This document shows, piece by piece, positions 1 to 9,536 of a stretch of DNA of 64,000 nt. A program made the position numbers and the translations under genes. Positions within the stretch are counted from its first letter, which is position 1, and every line of letters starts with the position of its first letter. The DNA is taken from the NCBI GenBank assembly GCA_029582265.1, contig CM055817.1, positions 31,787,097 to 31,851,096 on the forward strand, given 5' to 3'. Source of the DNA: Zoroaster sp. YZ-2022 (lineage: Eukaryota; Echinodermata; Asteroidea; Forcipulatida; Zoroasteridae). The notes below the pieces were generated by a model. The model ran no database searches. It was not told where the DNA came from and was given only the letters and a program-made list of their open reading frames with translations.

Positions 1-659
1 ACCGTTTCGATTCACTGTTGTATGCTTGAGATCTACAGGCTACCGACCAGTTGATGGTGAATGGTTTCTTGTTCCTTTTCAATTGCCAAATGTGCTTGGA
101 GAGTTCCGTGCTGTTCTGGTACTTCTCATGCCTGAAAGACTGTGTGTGGTTGCCGTATCTTAGCTTGAATGGAGGCGCGGTGAGACCTATGTACAGATGA
201 GAGTTGTTTGGTTGCTTAACTTCGGCATTGTAGATGATGTTGCTAGCCTGGCACTTTCCTTGTAGATCTAGAGGGCATAGGTCTTTCTTGCGGCAGTTGC
301 AGTCCTTACGGTCGGTCCCTTTGTCGTTCGATGAGACTTGTTTGTTGTGTGCCTTGATGATACTGGCAATGTTGGGCATGCAGCTGTAACTGATCTTGAC
401 CGTGTTCCTGTTGAATATCTTGTTCAGTTTGGAGTTCCTCGGGAAGTGCTTGCCGATGAGTTTCAGGAATATACCGCCAATGTTTGTTGTCACGTTTTTG
501 CTGAATGGAGGGTTGAACCAGATGATGTTGCGCTGCCTGTTCCGTTTTTCCTTAGTAGGTTGGCTATCGATGTAGGTGAGGCCTTCCGTGTATCCGCTGG
601 ATCTTAGTGCGTCCTCGTAAGCTGGGGAGGCTTTCTTGAAGATGTCTTCATCGCGAGAT
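1..659 (-). CDS. C-terminal part of a Penelope-like retroelement ORF (GIY-YIG-type), partial
   Basis: The minus strand is open for about 219 codons from near 659 to the window edge, with no stop and no start, so the protein continues off the left end. In order it has the segment IIWFNPPFSKNV (about 495-530), then NRNTVKISYSC, then a Cys-rich CNCRKKDLCPL stretch (about 285-310), then the GIY-YIG-like LYIGLT motif (about 180-200) and a conserved TELSKHIWQLK helix. I recognise this order as the tail of GIY-YIG retroelement polyproteins common in aquatic invertebrates. The GIY-YIG domain would be the nicking endonuclease. The lack of stops suggests a young copy. The upstream reverse transcriptase is not adjacent on the right, where tandem repeats begin. 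Confidence 0.75.
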
Positions 660-870
660 GTGTGGCTCAATAATCCCTCCTTTACCCTAGCTTCACCATA
701 AACTGCCACATCTACTTATTGTGTGGCTCAATAATCCCTCCTTTACCCTAGCTTCACCATAAGCTGCCACCTCTACCTATATTGTGTAGCTCAATAATCC
801 CTCCTTTACCCTAGCTTCACCATAAGCTGGCACATCTACTTATTGTGTGGCTCAATAATCCCCCTTTGTT
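659..870. repeat. Tandem repeat, about 62-65 bp unit, 3.5 copies
   Basis: The unit begins TGTGTGGCTCAATAATCCCT and contains CTTTACCCTAGCTTCACCAT. It occurs at about 659, 720, 784 and 847 (partial). The same unit is present in inverted orientation at about 2915-3000. This places it at the outer side of the inverted repeats around a Penelope-like endonuclease fragment. Confidence 0.85.
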
Positions 871-1022
871 CACTTCTGATACTCCTATTGGCTTTTTCTA
901 GACTGATGCTTATCTTTAATTGGTCACTATTTTCCCGCCTTTTTTGGATCCCGCCCCATGATCGTTTGCTTTCCCTTTTCCCTATAAATGGATGAGTTTT
1001 TATGTTGTACTTTGTCAAAGCC
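851..1022 (+). repeat. Inverted repeat arm, partner of 2757-2928
   Basis: About 170 bp, including TATAAATGGATGAGTTTT and the stretch TTGTACTTTGTCAAAG, matches the reverse complement of 2757-2928 with few differences. At 1022 the left arm continues into a hammerhead-like motif. The right arm continues, on the minus strand, into a GIY-YIG coding stretch. Penelope-like elements commonly have inverted terminal repeats, so these are probably the terminal repeats of one such element. Confidence 0.7.
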
Positions 1023-1023
1023 T

Positions 1024-1050
1024 CTGATGAAGGTCCGGATTGGATCGAAA
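1024..1050 (+). ncRNA. Hammerhead-like motif at Penelope-type repeat end
   Basis: CTGATGA, then one extra base, then a GGTCC/GGATC hairpin, then GAAA. The order fits the hammerhead ribozyme core. The extra base before stem II is non-canonical, so activity is not assumed. Four other copies of this arrangement occur in the window. Confidence 0.3.
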
Positions 1051-1070
1051 GCTAAGGACACCCTCCCGAT

Positions 1071-1073
1071 TTA

Positions 1074-1146
<73 letters not shown>
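1071..1146. repeat. (TA)n microsatellite
   Basis: Uninterrupted TA dinucleotides. A second tract at about 1362-1417 lies on the other side of the small mariner-like element, consistent with insertion at TA and later expansion. Confidence 0.95.
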
Positions 1147-1148
<2 letters not shown>

Positions 1149-1151
<3 letters not shown>

Positions 1152-1360
1152 CACTCAAAACAATTTAGGGAACACGGGAATAATCTCATGATAAAGGATG
1201 CATGTAGTGATTACACATTTCATGACATGACTACTGAAAGAGAGAGGGGGTTGCAAATGAAAATCCCAGTTCATGGAACATTCCAATAACGGGTGTGACC
1301 ACCTCTTGCAGTAAATCCGGTGTTCCCTAAATTGTTTTGTTCCCTAAATTTTTTTGAGTA

Positions 1361-1363
<3 letters not shown>
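1149..1363. mobile_element. Mariner-like short element with 25-bp terminal inverted repeats
   Basis: Left end 1149-1173 and right end 1339-1363 are inverted repeats matching at 23 of 25 bases; both contain AATTTAGGGAAC. It lies between TA tracts, the target of Tc1/mariner elements. On the minus strand, 1271-1330 reads TARGGHTRYWNVP, resembling the C-terminus of a mariner-type transposase. This may be the end of a larger element whose middle was replaced by the TA expansion. Confidence 0.6.
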
Positions 1364-1419
<56 letters not shown>

Positions 1420-1434
1420 ACGAGATGACGAGAT

Positions 1435-1894
1435 TCCGCAGAAAATTGACATCTCTCTCGGTACGGGCTATCAACCATCTGGCAAACGCCAACCTTCTAG
1501 CAAAATCTCCTGGCGCAAGTTGATGTCGGATGTGAATCCGATATGTATGCTGGTGGAGGTCCAATCTCGTGATTCTGTTGAATGTCGCCGAAGGCAATCT
1601 CAGCCCAATTCGCCTTGCGCTGGTGTCCCTAGGATGCTCCAAAAGTTGCTGCCTTACTGCTGCAATGTTCCCTTCTGATCGCCCGGTGCGCCTCCTGCCA
1701 GAATTCCCCTTGTTGCGGTTGAGGCTAGTGCCATACTCTTGATATTTTCTAACATTCGCCCAGATGGTTTTGGCTGCTGGGGGCTCCTGTTCTGGGAAAC
1801 GTTCCCTGAAAGCATCGCGAGTTTGCTGCAAACTGTGAGTTTGGTGAAATGTTGTAATCACGAAAACTCGCTGTTCAGTCGTTAGTTGTACCAT
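1435..1894 (-). pseudogene. Tc1/mariner-like transposase, N-terminal fragment
   Basis: From 1894 the minus strand encodes TTEQRVFVITTFHQTHS, a helix-turn-helix start followed by a second helical segment around KTIWANVRKYQ and a basic GRRRTGRS linker. This is the N-terminal DNA-binding half of a Tc1/mariner-type transposase. The frame runs into a (TA)n tract that translates as an Ile-Tyr repeat, so the catalytic DDE half is lost. The small terminal-repeat element at 1149-1363 may be its far end. Non-functional. Confidence 0.6.
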
Positions 1895-2279
1895 CTTTCC
1901 AACTAGCTTAAAAATCTTACATAATCATCTAGGCAGTCAAGTGATGCGTCCATTTCAGACTGCCTTGAACTGATTACCCAAACTTGCAAAAATGCGATTT
2001 GAATTTGCCATTTTCAATAACAATGTACTCGGCCATGTGTGACAGCAATGGATCGATACAGGTATCAATGGAAAGCTGAGGAGTTCCTCTTCTTTGGTAC
2101 ACTACATGTAAATTGTCAAACTAAATAACCTTGGCATATTAACGCCCTGAAATCGGATTACCTTTTTTTTGATACGCACTGTATATATATAAATGTGGGG
2201 ATGCTGCGTAGTACTGTAGAACTTTAAAAATTTGAAAAGTAAAGGTGAAAGAGTGCTCACCGGATAGTTATACCCGAGC

Positions 2280-2304
2280 TTTCGGTGCGATGCACCTTCA
2301 TCAG
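2280..2304 (-). ncRNA. Hammerhead-like motif downstream of GIY-YIG ORF
   Basis: On the minus strand, CTGATGA, one extra A, a GGTGC-ATC-GCACC hairpin, then GAAA. It lies just past the end of the endonuclease reading frame, where Penelope-like elements carry such motifs. Confidence 0.35.
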
Positions 2305-2309
2305 GGGAA

Positions 2310-2768
2310 TTAAGGCTTGTTGTGATTAACCGCGGGTAGAACAAACGCGGTGAACTCCACGTTGATCCGGTCAGGGTGGAGCGTGCCAAGTTTGAACATC
2401 ACACGCTGTTCTAAAGATCGGCGCTGAGTATCTGACGATGCCGTGGAAACAACGCAGACGCTCATGTCCTTTGTGGATTGTGATGGCGCGCTGAAGTGTT
2501 GGACGACAGCCAGACCCGGTTGTTTCAACCGAACGCTACGGAGATGCTCCGTGAAACGGTAGGCCAGACGGCGCTTAGTTTCGTCAATGTACAGCATGCC
2601 ACAGCAAGTACACGAGATACAATAAACAAGATTAGCAGTGGTACAATTGTAGTTGCCGCGGATGTTGAAATGGCCACGAGGACCAGTGACGGAGGATGTT
2701 TCATCAACATGTGTGCAAGTTTTGCATCTTGGACGCTTGCAAGGAACAGCTTTGACAAAATACAACAT
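2310..2768 (-). pseudogene. Penelope-like GIY-YIG endonuclease fragment
   Basis: About 150 codons on the minus strand. A Cys motif CKRPRCKTCTH (near residue 10) is followed by LVYCISCTCCGMLYIDET, the GIY-YIG core in which the usual Gly of the GET motif is Asp, then a basic RLAYRFTEHLRSVR helix and a C-terminal part ending near 2330. The N-terminal side is joined directly to the inverted repeat arm. No reverse transcriptase is attached, so this is a 5'-truncated copy. The Gly-to-Asp change suggests loss of function. Confidence 0.65.
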
Positions 2769-2928
2769 TAAAACTCATCCATTTATAGGGAAAAGGGAAA
2801 GCGAAGGATCATGGGGCGGGATTCAAAAAAGGCGGGAAAATAGTGACCAATTAAAGATAAACATCAGTCTAGAAAAAGCCAATAGGAGTATCAGAAGTGA
2901 ACAAAGGGGGGATTATTGAGCCACACAA
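2757..2928 (-). repeat. Inverted repeat arm, partner of 851-1022
   Basis: Reverse complement of 851-1022 with a handful of differences. It is followed to about 3000 by an inverted copy of the 62-65 bp tandem repeat. Confidence 0.7.
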
Positions 2929-3174
2929 TAAGTAGATGTGGCAGCTTATGGCGAAGCTAGGGTAAAGGAGGGATTATTGAGCCACACAATAGGAAGAGGT
3001 GGCAGCTTTTAGTAAAGCTGGCATAAACATAGGACAATACACAAAGGGATACGATAACAAAAAAGGTTTTTTAAGCCTTACAAATTGAGGAGTTGGTGTG
3101 TGGGTGTAAATAGCTAAATTAAAATTAGTCCTATGAGAGACAGTTGGAAAAATGTAAAAGTATACAATATTAGA

Positions 3175-3560
3175 TAAAGCAACAGGTTAAAGCAAATACC
3201 TGAAGATAGAACAGGTTAGGACATAGACCTGAAAAGTAACAGGTTAAAACAAATACCTGAAAAGAGAACAGGTTAAAACAGATACCTGAAAATAGAACAG
3301 GTTAGGACAAAGACCTGAACAGTAACAGGTTAAAACAAATACTTGAAAAGAGAACAGGTTAAAACAGATACCTGAAAGGAGTACAGGTTGAAACAAATAC
3401 CTGAAAAAAGAACAGGTAAAAACAAATAGCTGAAAAAACAGGTTAAAGCAAATACCTGAAAAAGGAACAGGTTAATACAACTACCTGAAAATAGAACAGG
3501 TTAGGACAAAATCCTGAAAACATAAAAGGTTACAACAAATGCCTGGAAATAGGTAAAGGT
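3175..3560. repeat. Minisatellite, about 28-31 bp unit, roughly 12 copies
   Basis: The unit is AACAGGTTAAAACAAATACC plus TGAAAAGAG, with point differences between copies (for example GGTTAGGACA variants). No conserved repeat/spacer pattern, so an ordinary minisatellite. The DNA from 3000 to 3175 holds nothing I recognise. Confidence 0.9.
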
Positions 3561-3589
3561 AGCTTGGTTATTTGATACCTGTGTTGATA

Positions 3590-4146
3590 TTGATGCCATA
3601 GGGTTGAAGTGTTTTCAGTGGATGTATCCAGTGTGACTCCCTAAGTTTTTTTAGTTTTCACAGTGGAAACATGGTTGGCAAAGCGGAGACACAATTTGGT
3701 CTTTGTCTCCCCTATATATTGTATACCACATCTTTTACATGAGATTACATTATAACATTGAGTGTGTCACACTGGGATTTAGTTCTGATTGTGTAGGTGA
3801 GACCAGTACTATGGCTTTTCACCTTCTGAGCAGGTTTGAGATACAAACAGGTTTTGCATCTCGAGCGGTTACACTTAGAGCACCCCTGTGGTGATTCATG
3901 ATCAGTGATGTTAAGGTCTCTGTTGGTGCTAGGGAGCCTAGCCCGAACCAATATATCACCGAGGTTACGGGGGCGACGGAAAGCAATTAAAGGGGGCTCA
4001 GGGATGGCTGAGCGTAATCTCTCGGAGGAGTGTAAAATAGTCATGTTATCATTTACGATAGATGAAAGTCTGGGTAATCTGGGGTGATAAGTCGTGACCA
4101 GGGGGACTCTGTTAGGAAGGGTTTTCTTGTTACCCTGGGTAGCCAA
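3590..4146 (-). pseudogene. Penelope-like element: RT C-terminal linker and GIY-YIG endonuclease, frameshifted
   Basis: From 4146 the minus strand encodes a linker (VPLVTTYHPRLP ... PLIAFRRPRNLGDILVRARL), then the Cys motif GCSKCNRSRCKTC and TYTIRTKSQCDTLNVIM. This matches the RT-to-endonuclease junction of Penelope-like elements. A frameshift near 3745 moves the rest, with the GIY-YIG core CGIQYIGET, into another frame, and a stop follows shortly. The 3' end meets the minisatellite. Decayed copy. Confidence 0.75.
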
Positions 4147-4475
4147 TAGGGTGCTACGGGGTTATATAAAGTGTTAAGCCAATAATGATAGACAAACTGA
4201 GCAAAGTATTTCATGTTACTTGATTTCTATTAAGTTGAATGCAAGGAACCACCTCTAACAGGAAGTTTATTGATGTTGAAATTTTAAAGTTTTTAATATT
4301 CCAGGTCATGGATCACATATACTGAGACGCAATAGAAACTATAGTTCAACACCGCATGTAGTTGTTTCTCTCTCTCTCTAAATTGAAAGCACTTCAGGCG
4401 GGAAAATTACCAAATTATAAATGCAGAAGTGAATGCTTTTAAGTATGACTGTAGACCGTTAACATATTAAATTTC

Positions 4476-4639
4476 ATGAGGTTCGTCCTTCTTATTCTAC
4501 TCGATCCCCGATATGCAGTTCAGCTGTGTCCAGATGTCTGCATTTGCTGTATGGATAGTTCTGGGGGTTCAGCAGTTGGTTGTACAGATGGCTGGAACCA
4601 GTCTACTATCAGTCGCATCACGAATAGAACAAGCACGCT
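4476..4639 (+). CDS. LRR receptor gene exon 1: hydrophobic N-terminus and LRRNT cap
   Basis: ATG at 4476 opens 54 codons plus two bases and ends at a GTAAGT donor (4640), so the intron is phase 2. The start MRFVLLILL is a short hydrophobic signal-peptide-like segment. It is followed by a Cys-rich cap LCPDVCICCMD and a further Cys in AVGCTDGW, as in LRRNT modules. The split final codon completes as Leu with the next exon. The sequence before 4503 also resembles a pyrimidine-rich acceptor (CGATATGCAG), so a separate upstream signal-peptide exon is possible. This is the most 5' recognisable exon of the gene. Confidence 0.6.
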
Positions 4640-4744
4640 GTAAGTACATGGGAGTTTACTGAACAGAGTCATAAATGACACTTTAAAATAATAAAATTAT
4701 TAACAAAACAATGTCATGGTGAGTTTTCAATGAATTCAAGTAGT

Positions 4745-5105
4745 GGAGTGTGGCCGAGCGGTCTAACTTATCGGACTCAAGTTCTGGTGTTAGCAGCAGA
4801 ATGTGGGTTCGAATCCTGGCCGTGACACTTGTGTCCTTGAGCAAGACACTTAACCATAATTGCTTCTCTCCACCCAGGGGTTAAATGGGTACCTGTGAGG
4901 GCAGAGTTGGTTGATTAGCCCTATATGCGCTGTAACGGAGCAATTGAGCTGTATACTCCCCAGGGAGCTGAAATGGTTTCAGGAATGATTTATGAGCCTT
5001 ATGAGCCTCATGAGCAGGGGTAATAATATAATGCGCCTTGAGCACCACTCAGTTGGTGGATACGTGCGCTATATAAGTCCACATATTATTATTATTATTA
5101 TTATG
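4745..5105 (+). mobile_element. tRNA-derived SINE
   Basis: The head has a Pol III A box (TGGCCGAGCGGTC) and B box (GGTTCGAATCC). A conserved body follows (AGCAAGACACTTAACC, CCACCCAGGGGTTAAATGGG, GTACCTGTGAGGGCAG) and then GCGCTATATAAGTCC and an (ATT)n tail. Three more copies occur in the window. It sits in the intron between LRR exons 1 and 2. I see no clear target duplication. Confidence 0.85.
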
Positions 5106-5187
5106 TAATTTGTTTAAGTTATGTAATTGTTTGATAACATCTGTAATAAGTCGCTATATTTTGTGTTTTGACACCTTTTGTCTGCAG

Positions 5188-5259
5188 TACGTTATCAGGT
5201 AGAAATACCAGCGTTCTGCAAATTGGACTCTTTATAGACTTTCCACTCTTAGACACATT
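5188..5259 (+). CDS. LRR exon 2 (one LRR, 72 bp)
   Basis: Acceptor TCTGCAG and donor GTAAGT bracket 72 bp in the phase-2 frame. The 24 residues read TLSGRNTSVLQIGLF..., matching the LxLxxNxIxxL spacing only loosely (SVLQIG replaces IxxLxxG). This cassette is not part of the duplicated exon family: its flanking intron sequence differs from that of the later exons. It is probably the ancestral first repeat after the cap. Confidence 0.65.
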
Positions 5260-5815
5260 GTAAGTGTTAATGTATTTTGTTCTTTGTTTCATCTAAGATC
5301 TACGGATATATTAATATATACAATTCAACAGTTAATTGTACATGTTTACAGCAGCAGCTCAAAACTGCATTCATTCAGAACAACAATGTTCACATCTCTA
5401 ATTTAACAAACTACATGAGCAATTCTGGACGCCGAGATTTTGGCAGATTGGTTTAATAAAACACGAATGGATGTGGGTTTACTCGACCTCAATTATTATA
5501 ATAACATAGATAATAGTTGTTTTCATCGTTACACTGGAGTCCTTAAACATGCATAAACATATTACTGAGTTCATCAGACATCATTACTGAGTCCATCAAA
5601 TCGAAATGGACCGAACATATACAACCAGTCTCACAAAGTGATAAAAACTTGCAACATAGACAACATTTAATTTGAAGAAAACGTCGTTTGAAGTTAGTCT
5701 CTTTTTGAAACAACGTTTGTTTCATTAAAAAATACAAATAAAAATTGAATTGTTGTCACGTTCTGGTCTCTGTAGAACTTTCGAATTATGGAAATATGTT
5801 ATTTTGGACTTTGAC
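5260..5815. other. Intronic sequence without recognised features
   Basis: AT-rich DNA after the exon 2 donor. I see no coding pattern or repeat family in it. Confidence 0.6.
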
Positions 5816-5819
5816 ATTT

Positions 5820-6390
5820 TTAAAGGGGTGCGAGAAGATCAAGTGGACCTTATCTTTGATAGCGCTTTGTTGTATTTCGACAACAGTCTTTAATGTTCCT
5901 CCAAGTTCGGGTCAGCAGTGCCACAGAACAACATGTTTTGATGTCGGTTTGTCAGGTAGCTTGTTCAGCAAAAAGAATCCCTGCAAGCCCTCCGTGACGT
6001 CTCTTTTTCTCCTCGGCAGTCCTCTCCTTGGCTGCCTTCTGGATGGTACACTGGCTACAATCGGTCATATAACACACAACAAACACGAGGATTATTAAAT
6101 ACATTAGTGTTAGGGCAAATTCAACTGAAGTGTTCCATTTCCCAGAAGCAAGAATTACGTCAGGATTACAACAACAGGCAACATAACAAAGAGAATTACA
6201 CAGATTCGGACCGAAAGATCTTGCCACACAAACAAAACATGCAGCACAGCAAATATCCAGAGAGACAGACCCAGCACAACACACAGCCCATCAGAGAGCC
6301 AGTCGCAGTAATCGCTGCTGTCCTCATCACTGGTGAAGCCTTCTACAAGTAAACAATAAGCATGTATTAACTTCATTGATTGGTGTAGTT
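5820..6390 (-). repeat. Duplicated segment with a possible coding exon (copy at about 29200-29760)
   Basis: Minus-strand reading frames contain a hydrophobic segment TLMYLIILVFVVCYMTDC preceded by ASGKWNTSVEFA. The same stretch, similarly open but with small insertions and deletions, recurs at 29200-29760. In both places it lies next to the recombinase-like repeat, so it may belong to the same element. I do not recognise the protein and do not assign a function. Confidence 0.4.
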
Positions 6391-6403
6391 TAGCACACAT
6401 TTA

Positions 6404-6978
6404 GGTAAACTTGTAGCTTTGCATGGTGAGGATGATAAGTAAGACTAATTGCGGTGACACCATGTGGAATATTAATTGAGTAGTAATTAGTTCTGAAAAG
6501 AACTGGTGGTACAACTCGACGTTTCGATCAGTATGCTCTGATCGTCCTCAGGAGAATGCCGGACTCTGCAAAATGCTGCTGCTTAAGTAGACTGCTGGAG
6601 GATCATCCCATGAATGGATGCTGGAGGATTAGTTCGTTGAGGCGCGCAGGCGGGAAACTGTGAGACTAGGATCCTAGGGGTTGGGGGAGAGGAGTGTGTG
6701 CTCATTGAACTGAATCAGTTGTTGACAAGCACAGGGGGATGGAGGGTGGTTGACTTATAGGAGATCCCTCAGTCTGGGTTGGGTCATGAACTTTGCATCC
6801 ATTCATGGGATGATCCTCCAGCAGTCTACTTAAGCATCATAATTTTCCAGAGTCCGGCATTCTCCTCAGGACGATCAGAGCATACTGATCGAAACGTCAA
6901 GTTGTACCACCAGTTCTTTTCAGAACTAATTACTACTCAATTGAGATTCCACATGGTGTCACCGCAATTAGTCTTACT
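6404..6978. mobile_element. Fold-back element made of Penelope-type terminal repeats
   Basis: Arms of about 135 bp (6436-6570 and about 6842-6980) are inverted copies starting TAAGTAAGACTAATTGCGGT. Only the left arm is preceded by a 32-bp extension (ACTTGTAGCTTTGCATGG...). The whole is flanked by the 13-bp target duplication TAGCACACATTTA (6391-6403 and 6979-6991). A one-sided extension of about this length plus long, variable target duplications is a known trait of Penelope elements. Confidence 0.7.
6522..6551 (-). ncRNA. Hammerhead-like motif in fold-back arm
   Basis: Minus strand: CTGAGGA, one extra C, GATCAG-AGCATA-CTGATC hairpin, then GAAA. The opposite arm has CTCAGGA instead of CTGAGGA, so only this arm keeps the core. 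Confidence 0.3.
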
Positions 6979-7020
6979 TAGCACACATTTATCATTTATT
7001 ATTACATCCAGTTAATACAT

Positions 7021-7440
7021 GCAACTCATCCAATGATTTCCCATATTGGGAAGCCAAGTTGCCCCTCTCCAAGCTCAGGAAAAGTCGAGACAGTATCTGG
7101 CAACTGGTCGCGATAGACCCGCAAATCATGGCCCATGAAGTCGGCAAGTGTTTCAAGCTGATGGTCCTTAAAGGAAAGAATTTGTGATGCAGCCGTTACA
7201 TGTTCACGAAGCTTTGTAGACCGGATGCTGCCAGCATTGTCGAGGCCCGCATCATTTGCATATGCTCTTAGACGACAGTCACTTCCTCGTATATGGCCTG
7301 TGCCTCCATAACAACATCATGCGAACAGGTACGTGTTGACTTGGGCGACTCCAGCTTGATGTCTCTTTGCGACCAGAGCCATCAACCACGGCATCACCTC
7401 AGTAGTGAGAAGAACAGGAACAGTTTTCACTGACAAAAAA
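7021..7440 (-). pseudogene. Tyrosine-recombinase-like domain fragment (transposon or repeat-borne)
   Basis: On the minus strand VPVLLTTEVMPWLMALVAKR and NTYLFA are followed, across a stop and frame changes, by GSDCRLRAYANDAGL, STKLREHVTAASQILS, LETLADFMGHD and SLERGNLASQHGKSLDEL. I know this order from a protein family frequent in fish and coral genomes; its LR.H, GH and H..Y pattern resembles phage-integrase recombinases. A stop and two frameshifts mark it as dead. Two further partial copies lie at 26390-26690 and 29850-30010. Confidence 0.5.
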
Positions 7441-7574
7441 TAATAAAAAAATAAATAAATAAAATAAAACCCACCTAAAACTTTGGTGACGAAATGCATA
7501 TTAAACGCAACGTGAAACTCCACATACAATTAAAGCCATTATAGTTTAAACAGTTTGACGTCATCTTACATTAA

Positions 7575-7714
<140 letters not shown>

Positions 7715-7719
7715 ATTAA

Positions 7720-9000
7720 CATAAATACAACAACAATCATCGAACAATCATAACATATGGTTTAAATGAAGGAAAGTGTATGACCGTTTCTATGGACTGC
7801 AGATGTTTATCTGTAAATGTTGCAGATTAAGAAGGCTAAGGAGAGAAGACTAGGGATGATCCAAAGAAAGCCCGCCTCCTACGATGACTGAAATTGACTG
7901 TGGGTGAACTTGAATGTAAATGACCGGTTAACTTGAATGTAAATCACATCTTCAAAAGTATACCCACTCTGTCGTCACCACCTCTGAAAGGTTAGCCCAA
8001 AGTTAAAGTCCTCGGAACATTTTACATTTGAATCAACCATTGCCTTAATTTATATAAGTTATTAATAACCACCTCAATAAATAATTTGTAATATTTTTCT
8101 ATGCATAGTACTTTTACTACGACTTTCTTCAAACTACAGCAGAAAATTACCTGAATAGTGAATCAATCTTCTCTTCAATTAGCCATTTTTAAAGGTTATA
8201 TTTATGGTGATTGTCAAATGTAAGAACATCATGATTATCATTTATACTTTAATCAAAGGATATAAAATAAAAAAATGGGTGTAAAATGGGCTGCCACGAT
8301 TAGGGATCAAATCCTCGTATCTTCCATTGATAACCATAATTAATATAAATAAGTGGTCCACAATGGGCGCTGACGTCCAGTCCTTTTGGCAACTTCGTCG
8401 ATTTGTGTGTGTGAAAGTTGGGAAGTCGCTCCTTTCATCACAGACCATAAAGCCTCATAACCTCGTATGTACTAGCCCAGTTAACTTAACATCAGAGTCA
8501 ACAACATACTTAGTTCTTTTGACAAAATGTGAATCAACCAACGGCCTCCAAAATGCCTGGAAGCTTGATAAACAGCTCTAAGGTAAGCGTTCAAACACTG
8601 TATTTATCAAAGGTAAAGACCTGCTTGGAATTCACATTTTGAAAACCTTCTAAGTTCAGATAATACCACTGACGTTCCTGTTACAGTTCACCATATCTTC
8701 GACTAATCATAACATCTCCACTGGCAAATTCTCTCTAGCTGAGTTCAACACGGCTATCAACACAGCTATCAAGCAAATGAAACTGCGCTCCTGTAATGCA
8801 AAGCTGGAAGGAAATCGCCTACCGGAATTTCTCATTTTGTTTAAACTGCCCATCAAAAGCAAAATATGTATTTACATAAAATTGTATTTCACAGGCCTTT
8901 TAAAATTGGTTCAGATTTTTGTATCTGACTTTTGACTTCGAAATTATTAATTACAATAATCAAAATAATAAACAAATGTTTAAAGTTATATACAATTACA
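7720..9000. other. Intronic sequence without recognised features
   Basis: AT-rich DNA. A stretch at about 8687-8828 stays open after an acceptor-like TTACAG, but nothing in its translation is recognisable and no partner exon supports it. Confidence 0.5.
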
Positions 9001-9536
9001 AAGTGAATATTAAGCAATGTTGTCAGGTAGCCGCAGCAATATATAATCGCATATATTTAAGCCGGTTTTCGAATGATGTTATGTTGTTTTTCGGGTTTAC
9101 TACAATTGGCTGGGGCAATCTGTTATACCAAAGTTAAGATAATGAATTGGTATGACGCTGACGTAATTCGGATTTATGGCTGACATGGATTATTTGAGAC
9201 ATGGAGTCATTTAATAATTATACTTGTGCCAAAATCTTCGACCGCAGTTGGACGGTGGCCGGTGTAGGACATGGTAGTGTGTGAAGGAAAAATGTAAAAA
9301 TAACGTTTTCACCACGTGACACAGAATGTTCTTAGGTGTAGATAATTAAACGTTCAGATTTAAATATTTATGAAAGGCGGAAATGATTAAAACCAAAATA
9401 ATTCTTAATAAACAGGTGTATGATTTTAAGGTTCTAGGAGCCAATATTTATGTATGTGTTATTTTAGTGAGAGAACGGTCATCTGTCACTAAATCGTGGG
9501 GGGGGGGGGGGGGGTGCTTGCAAAGGCGTGTCTTAA

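Noticed and set aside
3175..3560. CRISPR-like regular repeats
   Set aside because: Units are adjacent without unique spacers, and the DNA is eukaryotic.
4745..4830. A true tRNA gene
   Set aside because: A and B boxes are present, but the sequence continues into a SINE body and (ATT)n tail and recurs at 20.5, 30.2 and 37.1 kb.
8687..8828. Possible exon after TTACAG
   Set aside because: An acceptor-like site and an open frame exist, but no donor, partner exon or recognisable sequence.
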